A stretch of 20,724 bases of DNA from Acanthaster planci. Lineage: Eukaryota > Echinodermata > Asteroidea > Valvatida > Acanthasteridae. Position numbers and translations under genes: made by a program. Below the pieces are notes generated by a model, which was not told where the DNA came from, made no database searches, and worked only from the letters and a program-made list of their open reading frames with translations. The stretch is from the NCBI RefSeq assembly GCF_001949145.1, contig NW_019091529.1, positions 804,557 through 825,280 of the forward strand, read 5' to 3'. Positions 1 to 7,590 of the stretch are shown here, piece after piece. The first letter of the stretch is position 1; every line of letters starts with the position of its first letter.

Positions 1-430
1 TGTCTACGTGCATTAAGATAGTGACGTCACAGTCGTGGACGAATCGTATCTTCTCGCATGGTTTCAGGTTACAAAAACCTAATTACAAATTCGCATATTC
101 AAACCAGATTGTCACGCGCGCCATTAATCATTATCGTTCGTGGCGAAGGCACAGAAAAATAACCACAAAATTAAGACGGTCCTTCAGTGGGAACCTATTG
201 TGTGTGCATACAGATTTTTTAGCATTTGGTAAGGTGAGCATATCAGTGTAACACGATAGAGGAACGTTTGAACATTTGGGTTCACCGGAAGCTTGCAGGA
301 GGACCGCCCCGGGTACGCTGATTGGCTACTGGCGGTACTGCAAGCTATAATCGCTTGTATAACGTCCGCAAAGCAGGCATAAATGATGCGCACAGACGGC
401 CTGAACGGTAGTTTGCTGCTGAGAAGCACG
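1..430. promoter_or_regulatory. CpG-rich promoter-like block
   Basis: I count about 28 CpG dinucleotides here, against about 11 in the following 730 bases. The block also holds a full palindromic CRE/ATF site (TGACGTCA, 22-29), a GC-box-like CCGCCCC (304-310) and an inverted CCAAT box (ATTGG, 321-325). In invertebrates with mosaic methylation, local CpG retention often marks promoters. Consensus-like splice donors occur at 234 (AAG|GTGAGC) and 512 (ATGCA|GTAAGC), so untranslated first exons are possible. No coding sequence is recognised, the direction of transcription is unknown, and linkage to the exon chain starting at 8866 is only inference. Confidence 0.3.
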
Positions 431-1155
431 AGCCTAGCTTAGAAGCTTAAACGCTGCTGGGAAGCACTGCTGGAAAGCATCTGCTGAAAGAAGTGGGTTC
501 TAATACATGCAGTAAGCACTTACCGTAAAAGTGTGATATTCATGCACTGTGCCTTGTGAGTCTGGGACTGCTGGTTTTTCAATTCAGCGATAATGTACCC
601 CAGTACAGTAGCCATTGCATTGATTGGACACAACTTGATAACTTGTGTGTGTTGAAATGTCTGAAATCAGTCTGTGGGTCTTACGGCTGATGTGGTTATC
701 TACTTTTCCAGGTTTAAAAAGGCTGATGACAGAAGCATGTCTCCATATCCTACATGTAGGTACAGGCACCAGTATCTGTGTGAAGGTTAAAGCACACATT
801 AAACAGTTTGATCAGCTATGTTATTGTGCTGTCTCCACTGTGTACTTGGAATTCACTATGGATCCCATCTTGGGCCTGGAGCCTTGTGCCTACTTTAACT
901 ACATGTACACGTACACGTAGTTTGATGTCTTCAAGCACTTTTCCAATAGTGGAATCATAGTTCAGATGTTGATGTTCAGGCAGAGTTCATTGTTCTTGAA
1001 CCACATGCTGCCTGGTGCTTTTAGAAATGTAGTGCCTACGTGTACATAGGGCGATTTTCTGTTTTCAAATTTCTTCAAAAGTTCATAATTTTATTTAATG
1101 GACGTTTGTTCCCATACAAATGACTGTGTGGTGTTTACTCTAATCTGACATGCCC
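431..1155. other. Unassigned intergenic or intronic DNA
   Basis: No supported gene, RNA or transposon was seen. Open frames are short and lack codon structure or family resemblance. The stretch carries copies of the genome-wide palindrome TACATGTA (near 747 and 900) and a short ACACGTACACGTA run near 905. Confidence 0.4.
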
Positions 1156-1488
1156 GAGTATTTCAGTCAGGCCTCCCACCCTATAAAGAGAGCCCAGAAC
1201 TGGGAGTTGTTATGTACATGTAATTTCCCTTGTTCCCAATGTATGCCAGTCGTGTCTTATCAAACGCAGCTGGATTAGTGTGCAGCGGTACTGTATAGCT
1301 CATCGATGGGGAGCCAGAGCACTTTTGTCCGGGGTGCTAATCTGTGGGTGCAAGCTGAAAACTGATGGCAATTCTCAGCTTTTGTTCCAAGTACGGTCTT
1401 TTGTTACAAGGACCAGCTCTTTTTTTTTATTTCAATCACCCCGGCTATGTATACAAACCCAAGATACCCGAAACCGGGTTCCCCAGCG
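1156..1488 (+). repeat. Interspersed repeat, copy A (partner at 19628-19965, inverted)
   Basis: This segment aligns along its length with the reverse complement of 19628-19965. Shared landmarks in the same order are TATTTCAG.CAGGCC, AAAGAGAGCCCAGAA, AATTTCC.TTGT, AGAGCACTTTTGTC, GGTGCTAAT, TGATGGCAA, GGTCTTTTGTTAC and GGGTTCCCC at the end. Divergence is substantial and there are indels, so both are old copies. No terminal inverted repeat, target duplication or coding capacity was recognised, so the class (MITE, SINE-like or part of a larger element) is undetermined. Orientation is arbitrary; copy A is defined as plus. Confidence 0.75.
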
Positions 1489-1607
1489 TCATGTGGTAAA
1501 GCTGAAAGTTTACTGTAGAAAATCTTTCTAGAACTGCTTATTGGTGCTAGGGTACTTGTGCCGTATGTACCATTCTTGAATGAAGTAAAGTTCAGCAGTG
1601 TTGTATT

Positions 1608-1765
1608 CGAGTACTTTTTTCCGAGTACCAAGTACTGCCGAGTACTTTGACTGCCGAGTACAAAAATAGGTTGAGTACTTTGCCAGCCAAGTACAAGTAC
1701 TGGTTTCCGAGTACAAGTACTTGCACTTCTGAGTACGAGTACTTCTAATTCCGAGTACGAGTACA
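1608..1765. repeat. Left subterminal GAGTAC/AAGTACT array of the hAT-like element
   Basis: About a dozen degenerate copies of CGAGTAC or its near complement AAGTACT occur in irregular clusters separated by 5-15 bases. The core AGTACT is self-complementary, so the array reads similarly on both strands. Apparent Ser/Thr/Tyr/Leu-rich reading frames over this segment on the minus strand are artefacts of the repeat. Confidence 0.75.
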
Positions 1766-2246
1766 AGCACTTCTAATTCAAAAGTAGTTTTATCTTAATT
1801 TAGAGACTCTAAGACCCGCCATTGTGTAAAAGAAACACCGAATGCAGATGGCATGGCTACAACAACAAGTGATCTGGCTAGCAATGTCATTGTCACTACG
1901 CGTTCGTTGCAGCAGCTGACACAACATGCATGGTGTGGCAAAGTCTATTTTCCAGACTCAATTATTCATATACCTGTGATTTTCCGTGTGCTGGGTTCGT
2001 CGTTAGAATTATCAGGTCCAGGAATCAGACTACCAATGCCCAAGTAAATCGCGGGAGCATTCTGGAGTACCACAATATAATTTGTGTACGTGATTAAGTA
2101 TGCACACGGACGGCGAATGGGTCGTATACGTTAATGGTCCCACGTTCGGCCTTCTTTTTGTCAGAACCGTATCGAATATCGGGTCATTGGGGTCGATATT
2201 TTTGTACCTTATTTTAACGGCTGTGGTAAGTTAAAGGATTTTTTAT

Positions 2247-2437
2247 CGAGTACTGTTAATCAAGTACGAGTACTTTGATGCTCGAGTACAAGTTTTGGAT
2301 GTCGAGTTCCGAGTATTTTGTAGCTCGAGTACAAGAACTGTAGTTCGAGTGCTAGTACTTGGATGTCCGAGTACAAGTATGAGTACTCTCAAAGCGGTGC
2401 TCGAGTAGTACTTGAGTACGAGTACCAAGTACGAGTA
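2247..2437. repeat. Right subterminal GAGTAC/AAGTACT array of the hAT-like element
   Basis: About fifteen copies of GAGTAC, CGAGTAC or AAGTACGAGTAC with short spacers run up to the right terminus. The array mirrors the left one in composition and distance from the end, which supports the two belonging to one element rather than being independent microsatellites. Confidence 0.75.
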
Positions 2438-2448
2438 CCACAACACTG

Positions 2449-2660
2449 GATGTCAGTGATTGACATATGTAGAACATGGCCTCTTGATGGAAGTTCTGCC
2501 AATGAATCTGTTGGTAGGAGTCCTGGCCTTTCAGGAAGAGTTGATGAAGGTAGTGTCGGTGACAGCTTCAATCCATCCTTTTTGGCATTGTTGGCCTACA
2601 GGTAGGTGATCAAAAAGAGCTGTTGCTGTTTCCTTTTGAAATTCTGGATCAGCAGCTTCA
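2449..2660 (-). pseudogene. Fragment of a non-LTR retrotransposon (endonuclease-RT linker)
   Basis: Read on the minus strand, the segment encodes a run including PEFQKETATALLDHLP, then QKGWIEAVTDTTFINSS followed by a stop and KART. The pattern W.E.V...(N/D)F..SSRKA is, from knowledge of the family, typical of the stretch between endonuclease and reverse transcriptase in jockey/Nimb-type LINE polyproteins. Only this short piece is legible. The adjoining minus-strand frame up to about 2966 may be more of the same element but shows no motif I recognise. The hAT-like element ends exactly at 2448, so it may have inserted into this LINE. Confidence 0.4.
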
Positions 2661-3904
2661 AGGTGACTGTTGTAAGGTCAGTGCACTCTTGGAGGCTTTG
2701 GCAGCTGTACATTGACCATTTTCACTCGTGTGAATACCAGGAATACATTGTTTTGTTTGAGCTACATGTACATGTACCTCCAGTAGGCACGTATACAAAT
2801 GACACTCCGGTTCTTTCACGTTCTTTACAACAAAAGGCTGATCACTGTCTGTGCACACAGGAAGAGCTCTTTGGCACTTAGTATGCAAAGAAAAGTGTGA
2901 GTCCCCCAAACAGAGTGGTATTATTGACACAATGGGTACAAAAAAGTCCCTGTCTAAAAATCCCAATCACCAAGCTGCCTTTCCTGACCTAATTTCGATC
3001 GTGAGTTAACACATTTGTATTTAATTCTTTATAGTAGATCACAGACCAGCAGGCACGACATTCCACAAAAAATGCCTTTCTCTTGTCAACAAAAAATATA
3101 CACATTGGGTAAAGTTTGGAGTTTCAGCATTTCCCCCTGCATAATACATGTAGCAGCATTTTATTTCAAGTTTATACTAACAAAATCATTTACCGTTTCC
3201 ATCACTGCACATTTTAGATTAGATCCTCAGCCATAAGGATTGTTAGCTCCATCCTACTGCATCATTTTTTTATGATGGGGTCTACTTAACTTGAAAAATA
3301 TAAATACATGTAGGAACAGAGATTAATTTTCATCTTACATTACACTCACATGTAGTACATATCAGATGTGACAAAAATATATATAGGCTTTTGTTAAATA
3401 GAAGAAACTCCAGACAATCTTTTGAGAAACTTTTTAGGTGTTTTGTTTATGTTGAAACCAGTAAAGTGAATATTGAGCGTTATTACCCTTAGAATTTATA
3501 TGTAAACATCAATGAAGAAATCATGGAATGTAATTGTCAGGGTTGATACTTTAATGCAATATAATGGTGTACCGGTACTACTTTGAGAGAAAAGGTAAAT
3601 TTAAAAAAAAAACAATGAGTTGTGCCCAAAAGGCATTGTACATGCACACCTTAGTAGAACACCCTTATTTTCCATTTGTATCCCTGCAATTGACAATCAT
3701 CATTCCTTTCTTTTTTATCAAGGCCACAACCATTCTCCTTCATTTTAACAAAAGAATTCCAAAATGCTTTCAATTGGGATGACCTTATTGACCATTTTGC
3801 ATTTGATGTAACGAAATTAAGGGGTGAAAAGTTTACATACATGTACATCCAAGTGACTTGCTGTATGATTGGCAATAGGTGGAAAGGCTTGCGGTAGCAC
3901 CATG
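2661..3904. other. Unassigned non-coding stretch
   Basis: No gene was recognised. There are a minus-strand open frame (2658-2966) without family resemblance, poly-A and poly-T runs, and TACATGTA copies near 2762 (two overlapping), 3146, 3306 and 3836. A TACCGGTA palindrome lies near 3570. Confidence 0.4.
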
Positions 3905-3960
3905 CGAAGGAATATATCTCTTATGAGCATGTGGTTCTGAAAAGAACCAGGAGTATACTC

Positions 3961-3995
3961 AACATTTTGACTGCATGCTCAGTCCATCGTCAGGA
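3961..3995 (-). other. Hammerhead-ribozyme-like core remnant in the Penelope 3' region
   Basis: On the minus strand, CTGACGA (3993-3987) is followed by TG, a 5-bp hairpin GACTG/CAGTC (3984-3980 with 3973-3969) and AAAA (3967-3964). Penelope-like elements are known to carry hammerhead motifs built from a CTGANGA box, helix II and a GAAA box. Here the last box reads AAAA rather than GAAA and I could not pair helices I and III convincingly, so this is either a degenerate motif or a coincidence. Confidence 0.25.
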
Positions 3996-4214
3996 GACCG
4001 GAGAGATGCTGAAGATGGAGCTGTTTATATAAGGCGACTGGATGCAGTGGAGTGTGACAAGGATGCTAGTGGTAGATTCTGCTGGGCGCTTATGCAGGAC
4101 GGGGTCCAGCAGGTCAGTGAGGCATGTCAGTTGGGCATAGCTTGGGGCAGGGTGAGGTGGCCGGGGTATAGGAGACCCATAGGCAGGGATGGGGTGTCCT
4201 AGGGTATAGAGGAC

Positions 4215-4590
4215 CCATTGGACTGGGAGGTGAGCAGGGGTTGCCAGATGTCACTGATGGAAAAGCTGATTTCTTGGGGAACGGTGTGCTTGAGGATCTC
4301 CAAGGCTTCTCTGATGCTGGTGATGACGTGAGCTTGGTCCCAGTTGATGCGATGGTCTTCAGAGTGGGAATGCTTGACTATCCCCTGACTTCTCATGCTC
4401 TCTCTTCCTGCCATGGGCTTGGTGTTCTTTGAGTCTGTAGGGGAGGTCTCTACAAGTCTCGCCAATGTACCGTACACTTTGCTGCATTGGCAGGGATCTT
4501 GTACACCCCTGGTCGGTGGTGTGGATCTTGTCGATCCTTGTGCAATGTTTTCCACGGGCTGTTTTAGCAGGGCGGACCACCCTGCCAAAA
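4215..4590 (-). pseudogene. GIY-YIG endonuclease domain of the Penelope-like element
   Basis: Pieces in two minus-strand frames form one recognisable domain. One frame holds KIHTTDQG and later YIGETCRDLPYRLKEHQ. The other supplies PCQCSKVY and then IVKHSHSEDHRINWDQAHVI, followed by REALEILKH and DIWQPLL. This follows the Penelope pattern GVYKIPC..C.KVYIGET..(R)LKEH..., H..E..H.IdWd.a.VI, ..R...EAL.I.KH..., WnP.L. At least two frameshifts separate the parts, so no intact nuclease is encoded. In active elements this domain nicks target DNA for reverse transcription. Confidence 0.85.
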
Positions 4591-5360
4591 TTTTGGGCCG
4601 CCCCGCTAAAATTTGTGCTGCCCTGCTATTTTTTTGAGTAGTGGATTTTTCCCAGAATGTCTACATTCTCAAGATTTTAATAAAGAGGTTTACCGCAGTT
4701 TGTGGATTGAGTTTGAGTTTATCGATAACGCTTATAATGTACTGACAATGGTGATCGTTGGCTGCCTACCGTTATGCATAGTCAACCTTTTGTCCCGAAA
4801 AACCATCACGTATGTTTTGTACCTGTACACGTACATTGTATGGCGCAAGCGTGTACATGCAGTGCACGTGACTGGTACCTGCAGCGCAACATTGTTTTGT
4901 GGAGTGAGTGCGGGTGCCAGTGGAAGGACCGTGCCATTCCTGAGTGGCCCCGACGCTCTGTTTCAATGGAGGGGTTGCTTCATTTTAATGACGTGAGCTG
5001 GAAATTGTAAACTTATGTTTGCCTAAAGATACATTGTATTTTTTTTGTCCTTTTCTATTCAAGGGCACATTTTGAGGCTTGTTTTTACTCTGCCTTTTCA
5101 CAGTCAACTGATCATTGAGAAAACCACATGCTCTGCTCATCTCAAGCATGTTTCGAGTCACTAACAAGAGGTTCTGCTAAAAATGCTCTGGAAATCAAAA
5201 CAATTTTGTCATCAAATCTTTTGATGAAAAAATTCCTCCCGAAGAATATCCTAGCCAATATTTCACGTTGTAAATGCAATCAGATTTGGGGCCAAATTAC
5301 AGATGAAAGTGGACTGCAAATTGCTCCAGAATGCACCACAGAGCATGTAGAATCCAAAAT
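4591..5360. other. Unrecognised block interrupting the Penelope-like element
   Basis: The RT remnant reads as far as about 5365 on the minus strand and the GIY-YIG domain starts near 4590. The roughly 770 bases between are longer than the roughly 100 residues usually found there and show no Penelope resemblance. The low-coordinate end has three diverged copies of a 22-bp unit (4576-4640) of the form CC.CCCTGC.AAAATTT. The ten-mer CCAAAATTTT occurs near both junctions (about 4585 and 5354). An insertion is likely, but no class can be named. Confidence 0.45.
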
Positions 5361-5364
5361 TTTC

Positions 5365-5765
5365 CCCGAACTAGGGCTCAGTTGACAGATGACTTGATTT
5401 TGGGATGATGGAAGGAGGAGCTATTGAGGTATCTGTCGGTGTGAGTGGGTTTGCGGTACACTTTGTGAGAGAGGCGGCCATCTTGACTTCTGGACACCTC
5501 AACATCAAGAAAGGAAATGCTGCCATTTACTTCTATCTAAGACGTGTCAGAGGTTGTTTTGCCCGTGTTGCCAGATGACAAATTTGTCATCCACATACTG
5601 GAGCAGATCTTGGGACAAGGGTCTGCGAGTGGCGATGGCGGTCTGCTCGAATTTTTCCATGAATATGTCAGCCAGAACTGGGGATATAGGCAATCCCATA
5701 GAGGTTCCAGCTACATGGAACTGTTCAAAGAATTTGTCCTGCCATCGGAAGCAGGAAACTAAGAA
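5365..5765 (-). pseudogene. Penelope-type reverse transcriptase, C-terminal part
   Basis: The minus strand encodes FRWQDKFFEQF, then GTSMGLPISPVLADIFMEKF, then LLQYVDDKFVIWQHG. After a stop and frameshift come SISFLDVEVSRSQDGRLSHK and VYRKPTHTDRYLNSSSFHHP. These are the Penelope RT hallmarks: GxSMGxPxSPV (motif B), the YVDD catalytic loop (motif C, with both aspartates still present) and FLD.xV.R..dG.L...VYRKPTHTDRYL (motif D/E region). The N-terminal fingers with motif A are absent. A stop follows WQHGQNNL and another interrupts SSVN*ALVR. The element is inactive but still close to consensus over this segment. Confidence 0.88.
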
Positions 5766-6250
5766 GAAATTTTTTGGCCACAGTGACCAACGATGTTTGG
5801 CAGGAGAATGGAGAGGTCTTTAATCCGAAGAATACCAGACCCACAGTGAAGCATGGTGGTGGCAGGATTACTGGTGCATGTATGCTTTGGGGATGTTTTG
5901 CTGCTAATGGTTCAGGAACACTGCATAAGGTACCCATAGCTGGCACCATGAAAAAGGAGCGCTACTTGGAAAATCTCTAAGGAAACCTCAAGTAGTCAGT
6001 TCGGAAGTTGAACCTTGGACATCGATGGACCTTCCAACATGGCAGGGACCCTAAGTATACTTCGAAGTTGGTTGCTGGATGGTTAAAAAAAAAAACAAAG
6101 TGAATCTTATAGAATATCTGGCACAAAGCCCGCACTTAAATCCAATAGAGAATTTGTAGATATAGTTGAAAAAGAGAGTGCGCAAAAGGAAACCAACCGA
6201 TTTGCCTGAGATTGACAGCCAAAGATTGACAGTGGAGCGACTGTCATGTA
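5761..6250 (+). pseudogene. Tc1/mariner transposase remnant (catalytic half)
   Basis: Plus-strand frames give KKKFFGHSDQR, then NPKNTRPTVKHGGGRI, LWGCFAANGSGTLHKVPIAG, KKERYLENL, DPKYTSKLVAGWLK, QSPHLNPIENL and KKRVRKRKPTDLPEI. These follow the order of a Tc1 transposase: FNPKNTIPTVKHGGGS, WGCFAASGTG, DPKHTS, SPDLNPIENLW. The helix-turn-helix half is missing and the first catalytic Asp position lies at the broken 5' edge. Stops and frameshifts follow YLENL and NPIENL. It abuts the Penelope RT at about 5761-5765, so one inserted next to or into the other. Terminal inverted repeats were not found. Confidence 0.85.
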
Positions 6251-6295
6251 CTGTCTGAAAAAATGTAAATTTTCCCATGGTTGGCCAGTTGACTT

Positions 6296-6850
6296 TTTAT
6301 TGCATTTTTTCTTACCCTACCGTGTAATCAATATTTTATATCAGACTTCCAATCTGCCGAAGACATTTGCCCTTCCTATCTCAGCATTCTTTTCTATCCA
6401 AACCTGGATTACATGTTTCTACAGTATATTTCCCCACCCTACTGCTACATATCTTTTTCATTCCGAGCATCTAACCCACCAAAAATATTAGTCCTTCCCA
6501 TCTTAGCATTTCTTTTCTATCCAAAGCTGGATCATGTGTGCTGTTAATTTCCCCCGCCCCGCCGTGTTTTTTTTATTAGGAGCATCCAACCCTCCAAAAA
6601 TACTAATTCTTCCCACCTCAGCATTTCTTTATACACCCTGGATCATGTGTGGTTTTATTTTTTTTTCCTGCCTCACAGCGTCGGTATTATTTTTATTCTG
6701 AGCATCCGACCCGCCAAAAATATTAAGACTTCCCATCTCAGCATTTCTTTTCGATCCAAACTTAGACCACTTGTAGTTTTTATTATTTCCCCACCCTATC
6801 ATCTAACCATTAGTTGTTTTCTGAACATCCAACCTGCCAAAGGTCTTTGT
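6296..6850. repeat. Tandem repeat, about 120-bp unit, four to five diverged copies
   Basis: Each unit contains GAGCATC.AACC.(G/A)CCAAAAATATTA..CTTCCCATCTCAGCATTTCTTTTC.ATCCAAAC.TGGAT...GTG, then T-rich sequence and TTTCCCCACCC. The TCAGCATTTC landmark recurs at 6381, 6503, 6618 and 6738, with spacing 122, 115 and 120. The flanking units are partial. Divergence between copies suggests an old array. It follows directly after the Tc1 remnant. No protein reading is conserved between units. Confidence 0.85.
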
Positions 6851-7040
6851 ATGTTTGTTGTGATGCTGCTATTTTTGCACGAAAGGAACATATCACTATT
6901 GTAATGCACTATCATGTTTTGGAATGTTGAGGAACGCATTCCAAAATGCTGTTTGGAGCACAAAGGAATGGGAGGCCGTGCAGATCAGAAGGGAATGTGT
7001 GTGAACGTGTGAATGCGTACAAACCCTACTGAAAATGTCT

Positions 7041-7150
7041 CATTCATTTACCTGTTGAGACCAATTCACTTACACAGTGGATCCAATTTACTTACCCACT
7101 GGATCCAATTCATTTACCAATTGGATCCAATTCACTTCACCAATTCAGTA
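7041..7150. repeat. 22-bp tandem repeat (CAATTCACTTACCCAxTGGATC)
   Basis: Consecutive units start at 7062, 7084, 7106 and 7128, each exactly 22 bp. A degenerate unit precedes them at about 7041. Each unit contains GGATCCAATT at its boundary and a (C/T)A(C/T)TTACC core. The same CAATT word then dominates the looser array downstream. Confidence 0.85.
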
Positions 7151-7315
7151 ACCAATTCCAAAACCAATTGCTTTTGCTTGGAATCAATTGGAATCAAATT
7201 GGTTTGAATACCGGTAGTAAATTTGGACCTTTTCTCAGTTGAATAATTTCAAACCAATTGACACAATTTGAATGACAATTCACAATCCACTTGTACCAAC
7301 CAAACCATTTCAATA
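7150..7315. repeat. Degenerate CCAATTGG/AATTG-rich stretch
   Basis: Irregular copies of CCAATT, CAATTG and AAATTGG bridge the 22-bp array and the 70-bp array. Because CCAATTGG is self-complementary, the stretch can fold into many alternative hairpins. No gene was seen. Confidence 0.6.
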
Positions 7316-7590
7316 CCAATTCAAATCAATTGAGTCCCATTTGAAAACTCCCTTTGATGGGAGAAACAAGCTGAAAGCAAACTAATTGGAGCCAGTTACG
7401 TCCCATTTGAAATTTCCAATTGATCAAGGAAAACAAACAGAGGAAAGCATACCAATTGGAACCAATTGATTCTCATTTGAAATTCTAATTGATTAGGGTG
7501 AATAAACAGTAAAGAAAAAAATGCCAATCGAAACCAATTGCTTTCCATTTGGAATCTTCATTTGATGGGGAAAAACTCATCAGTCAATAA
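7316..7590. repeat. Tandem repeat, about 70-bp unit, four copies
   Basis: The unit is ACCAATTGGAACCAATTGA.TCCCATTTGAAATTCC.ATTTGAT.GGG(A/G)AAA.AAACAG..AAAGCA. The landmark CCCATTTGAA or its variants recurs near 7336, 7402, 7471 and 7542, giving spacings of 66, 69 and 71. It contains the same CCAATTG word as the preceding 22-bp array, so the two arrays probably derive from one expanding satellite. Confidence 0.8.

Larger units (their letters stand above)
1596..2448. mobile_element. Non-autonomous hAT-like DNA transposon
   Basis: The left end reads CAGTGTTGT (1596-1604) and the right end is its inverted match ACAACACTG (2440-2448), giving 9-bp terminal inverted repeats of the CAGTGTTG type common in hAT elements. 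The 8-bp flanks are AAGTTCAG and GATGTCAG; they match at 5 of 8 positions, which would be a decayed hAT-type 8-bp target duplication. Inside each end lies an array of degenerate GAGTAC/AAGTACT repeats (1608-1765 and 2247-2437), resembling the subterminal repeats bound by hAT transposases. The unique centre (about 1770-2245) has no transposase-like frame, so the 853-bp element would need a transposase supplied in trans. Confidence 0.65.
3905..5765 (-). mobile_element. Penelope-like retroelement, decayed, 5'-truncated
   Basis: On the minus strand the order is reverse transcriptase (5765 down to about 5365), a foreign or unrecognised block (about 5360-4590), a GIY-YIG endonuclease (about 4590-4215) and a 3' region reaching about 3905. 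RT followed by C-terminal GIY-YIG is the hallmark of Penelope-like elements. The RT begins in mid-domain, so the 5' end is missing, and it stops where Tc1-like sequence starts at about 5761. Frameshifts and stops show the copy is dead. The 3' region carries a GGTTCT/AGAACC hairpin (3933-3948) and a hammerhead-like CTGACGA box (3987-3993 on the minus strand). Confidence 0.8.

Noticed and set aside
1404-1770. Minus-strand Ser/Thr/Tyr/Leu-rich open frames
   Set aside because: They are translations of the degenerate GAGTAC/AAGTACT repeats of the hAT-like element, not a protein gene.
2453-2605. First coding exon MSVIDICRTWPLDGSS... ending at a CAG|GTAGGT donor
   Set aside because: The opposite strand reads as a known LINE linker over the same bases, and the + strand product resembles nothing recognised.
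4613-4996. Plus-strand open frame of 127 residues
   Set aside because: It lies in the foreign block inside the Penelope-like element, with no domain, no conserved start context and competing frames in the same stretch.
6246-6904. Open frames through the 120-bp tandem repeat
   Set aside because: The reading is not conserved between repeat units and is simply pyrimidine-rich sequence lacking stops.
7041-7590. CRISPR-like array
   Set aside because: The units are contiguous tandem repeats with no unique spacers, in an intron-bearing eukaryotic genome.
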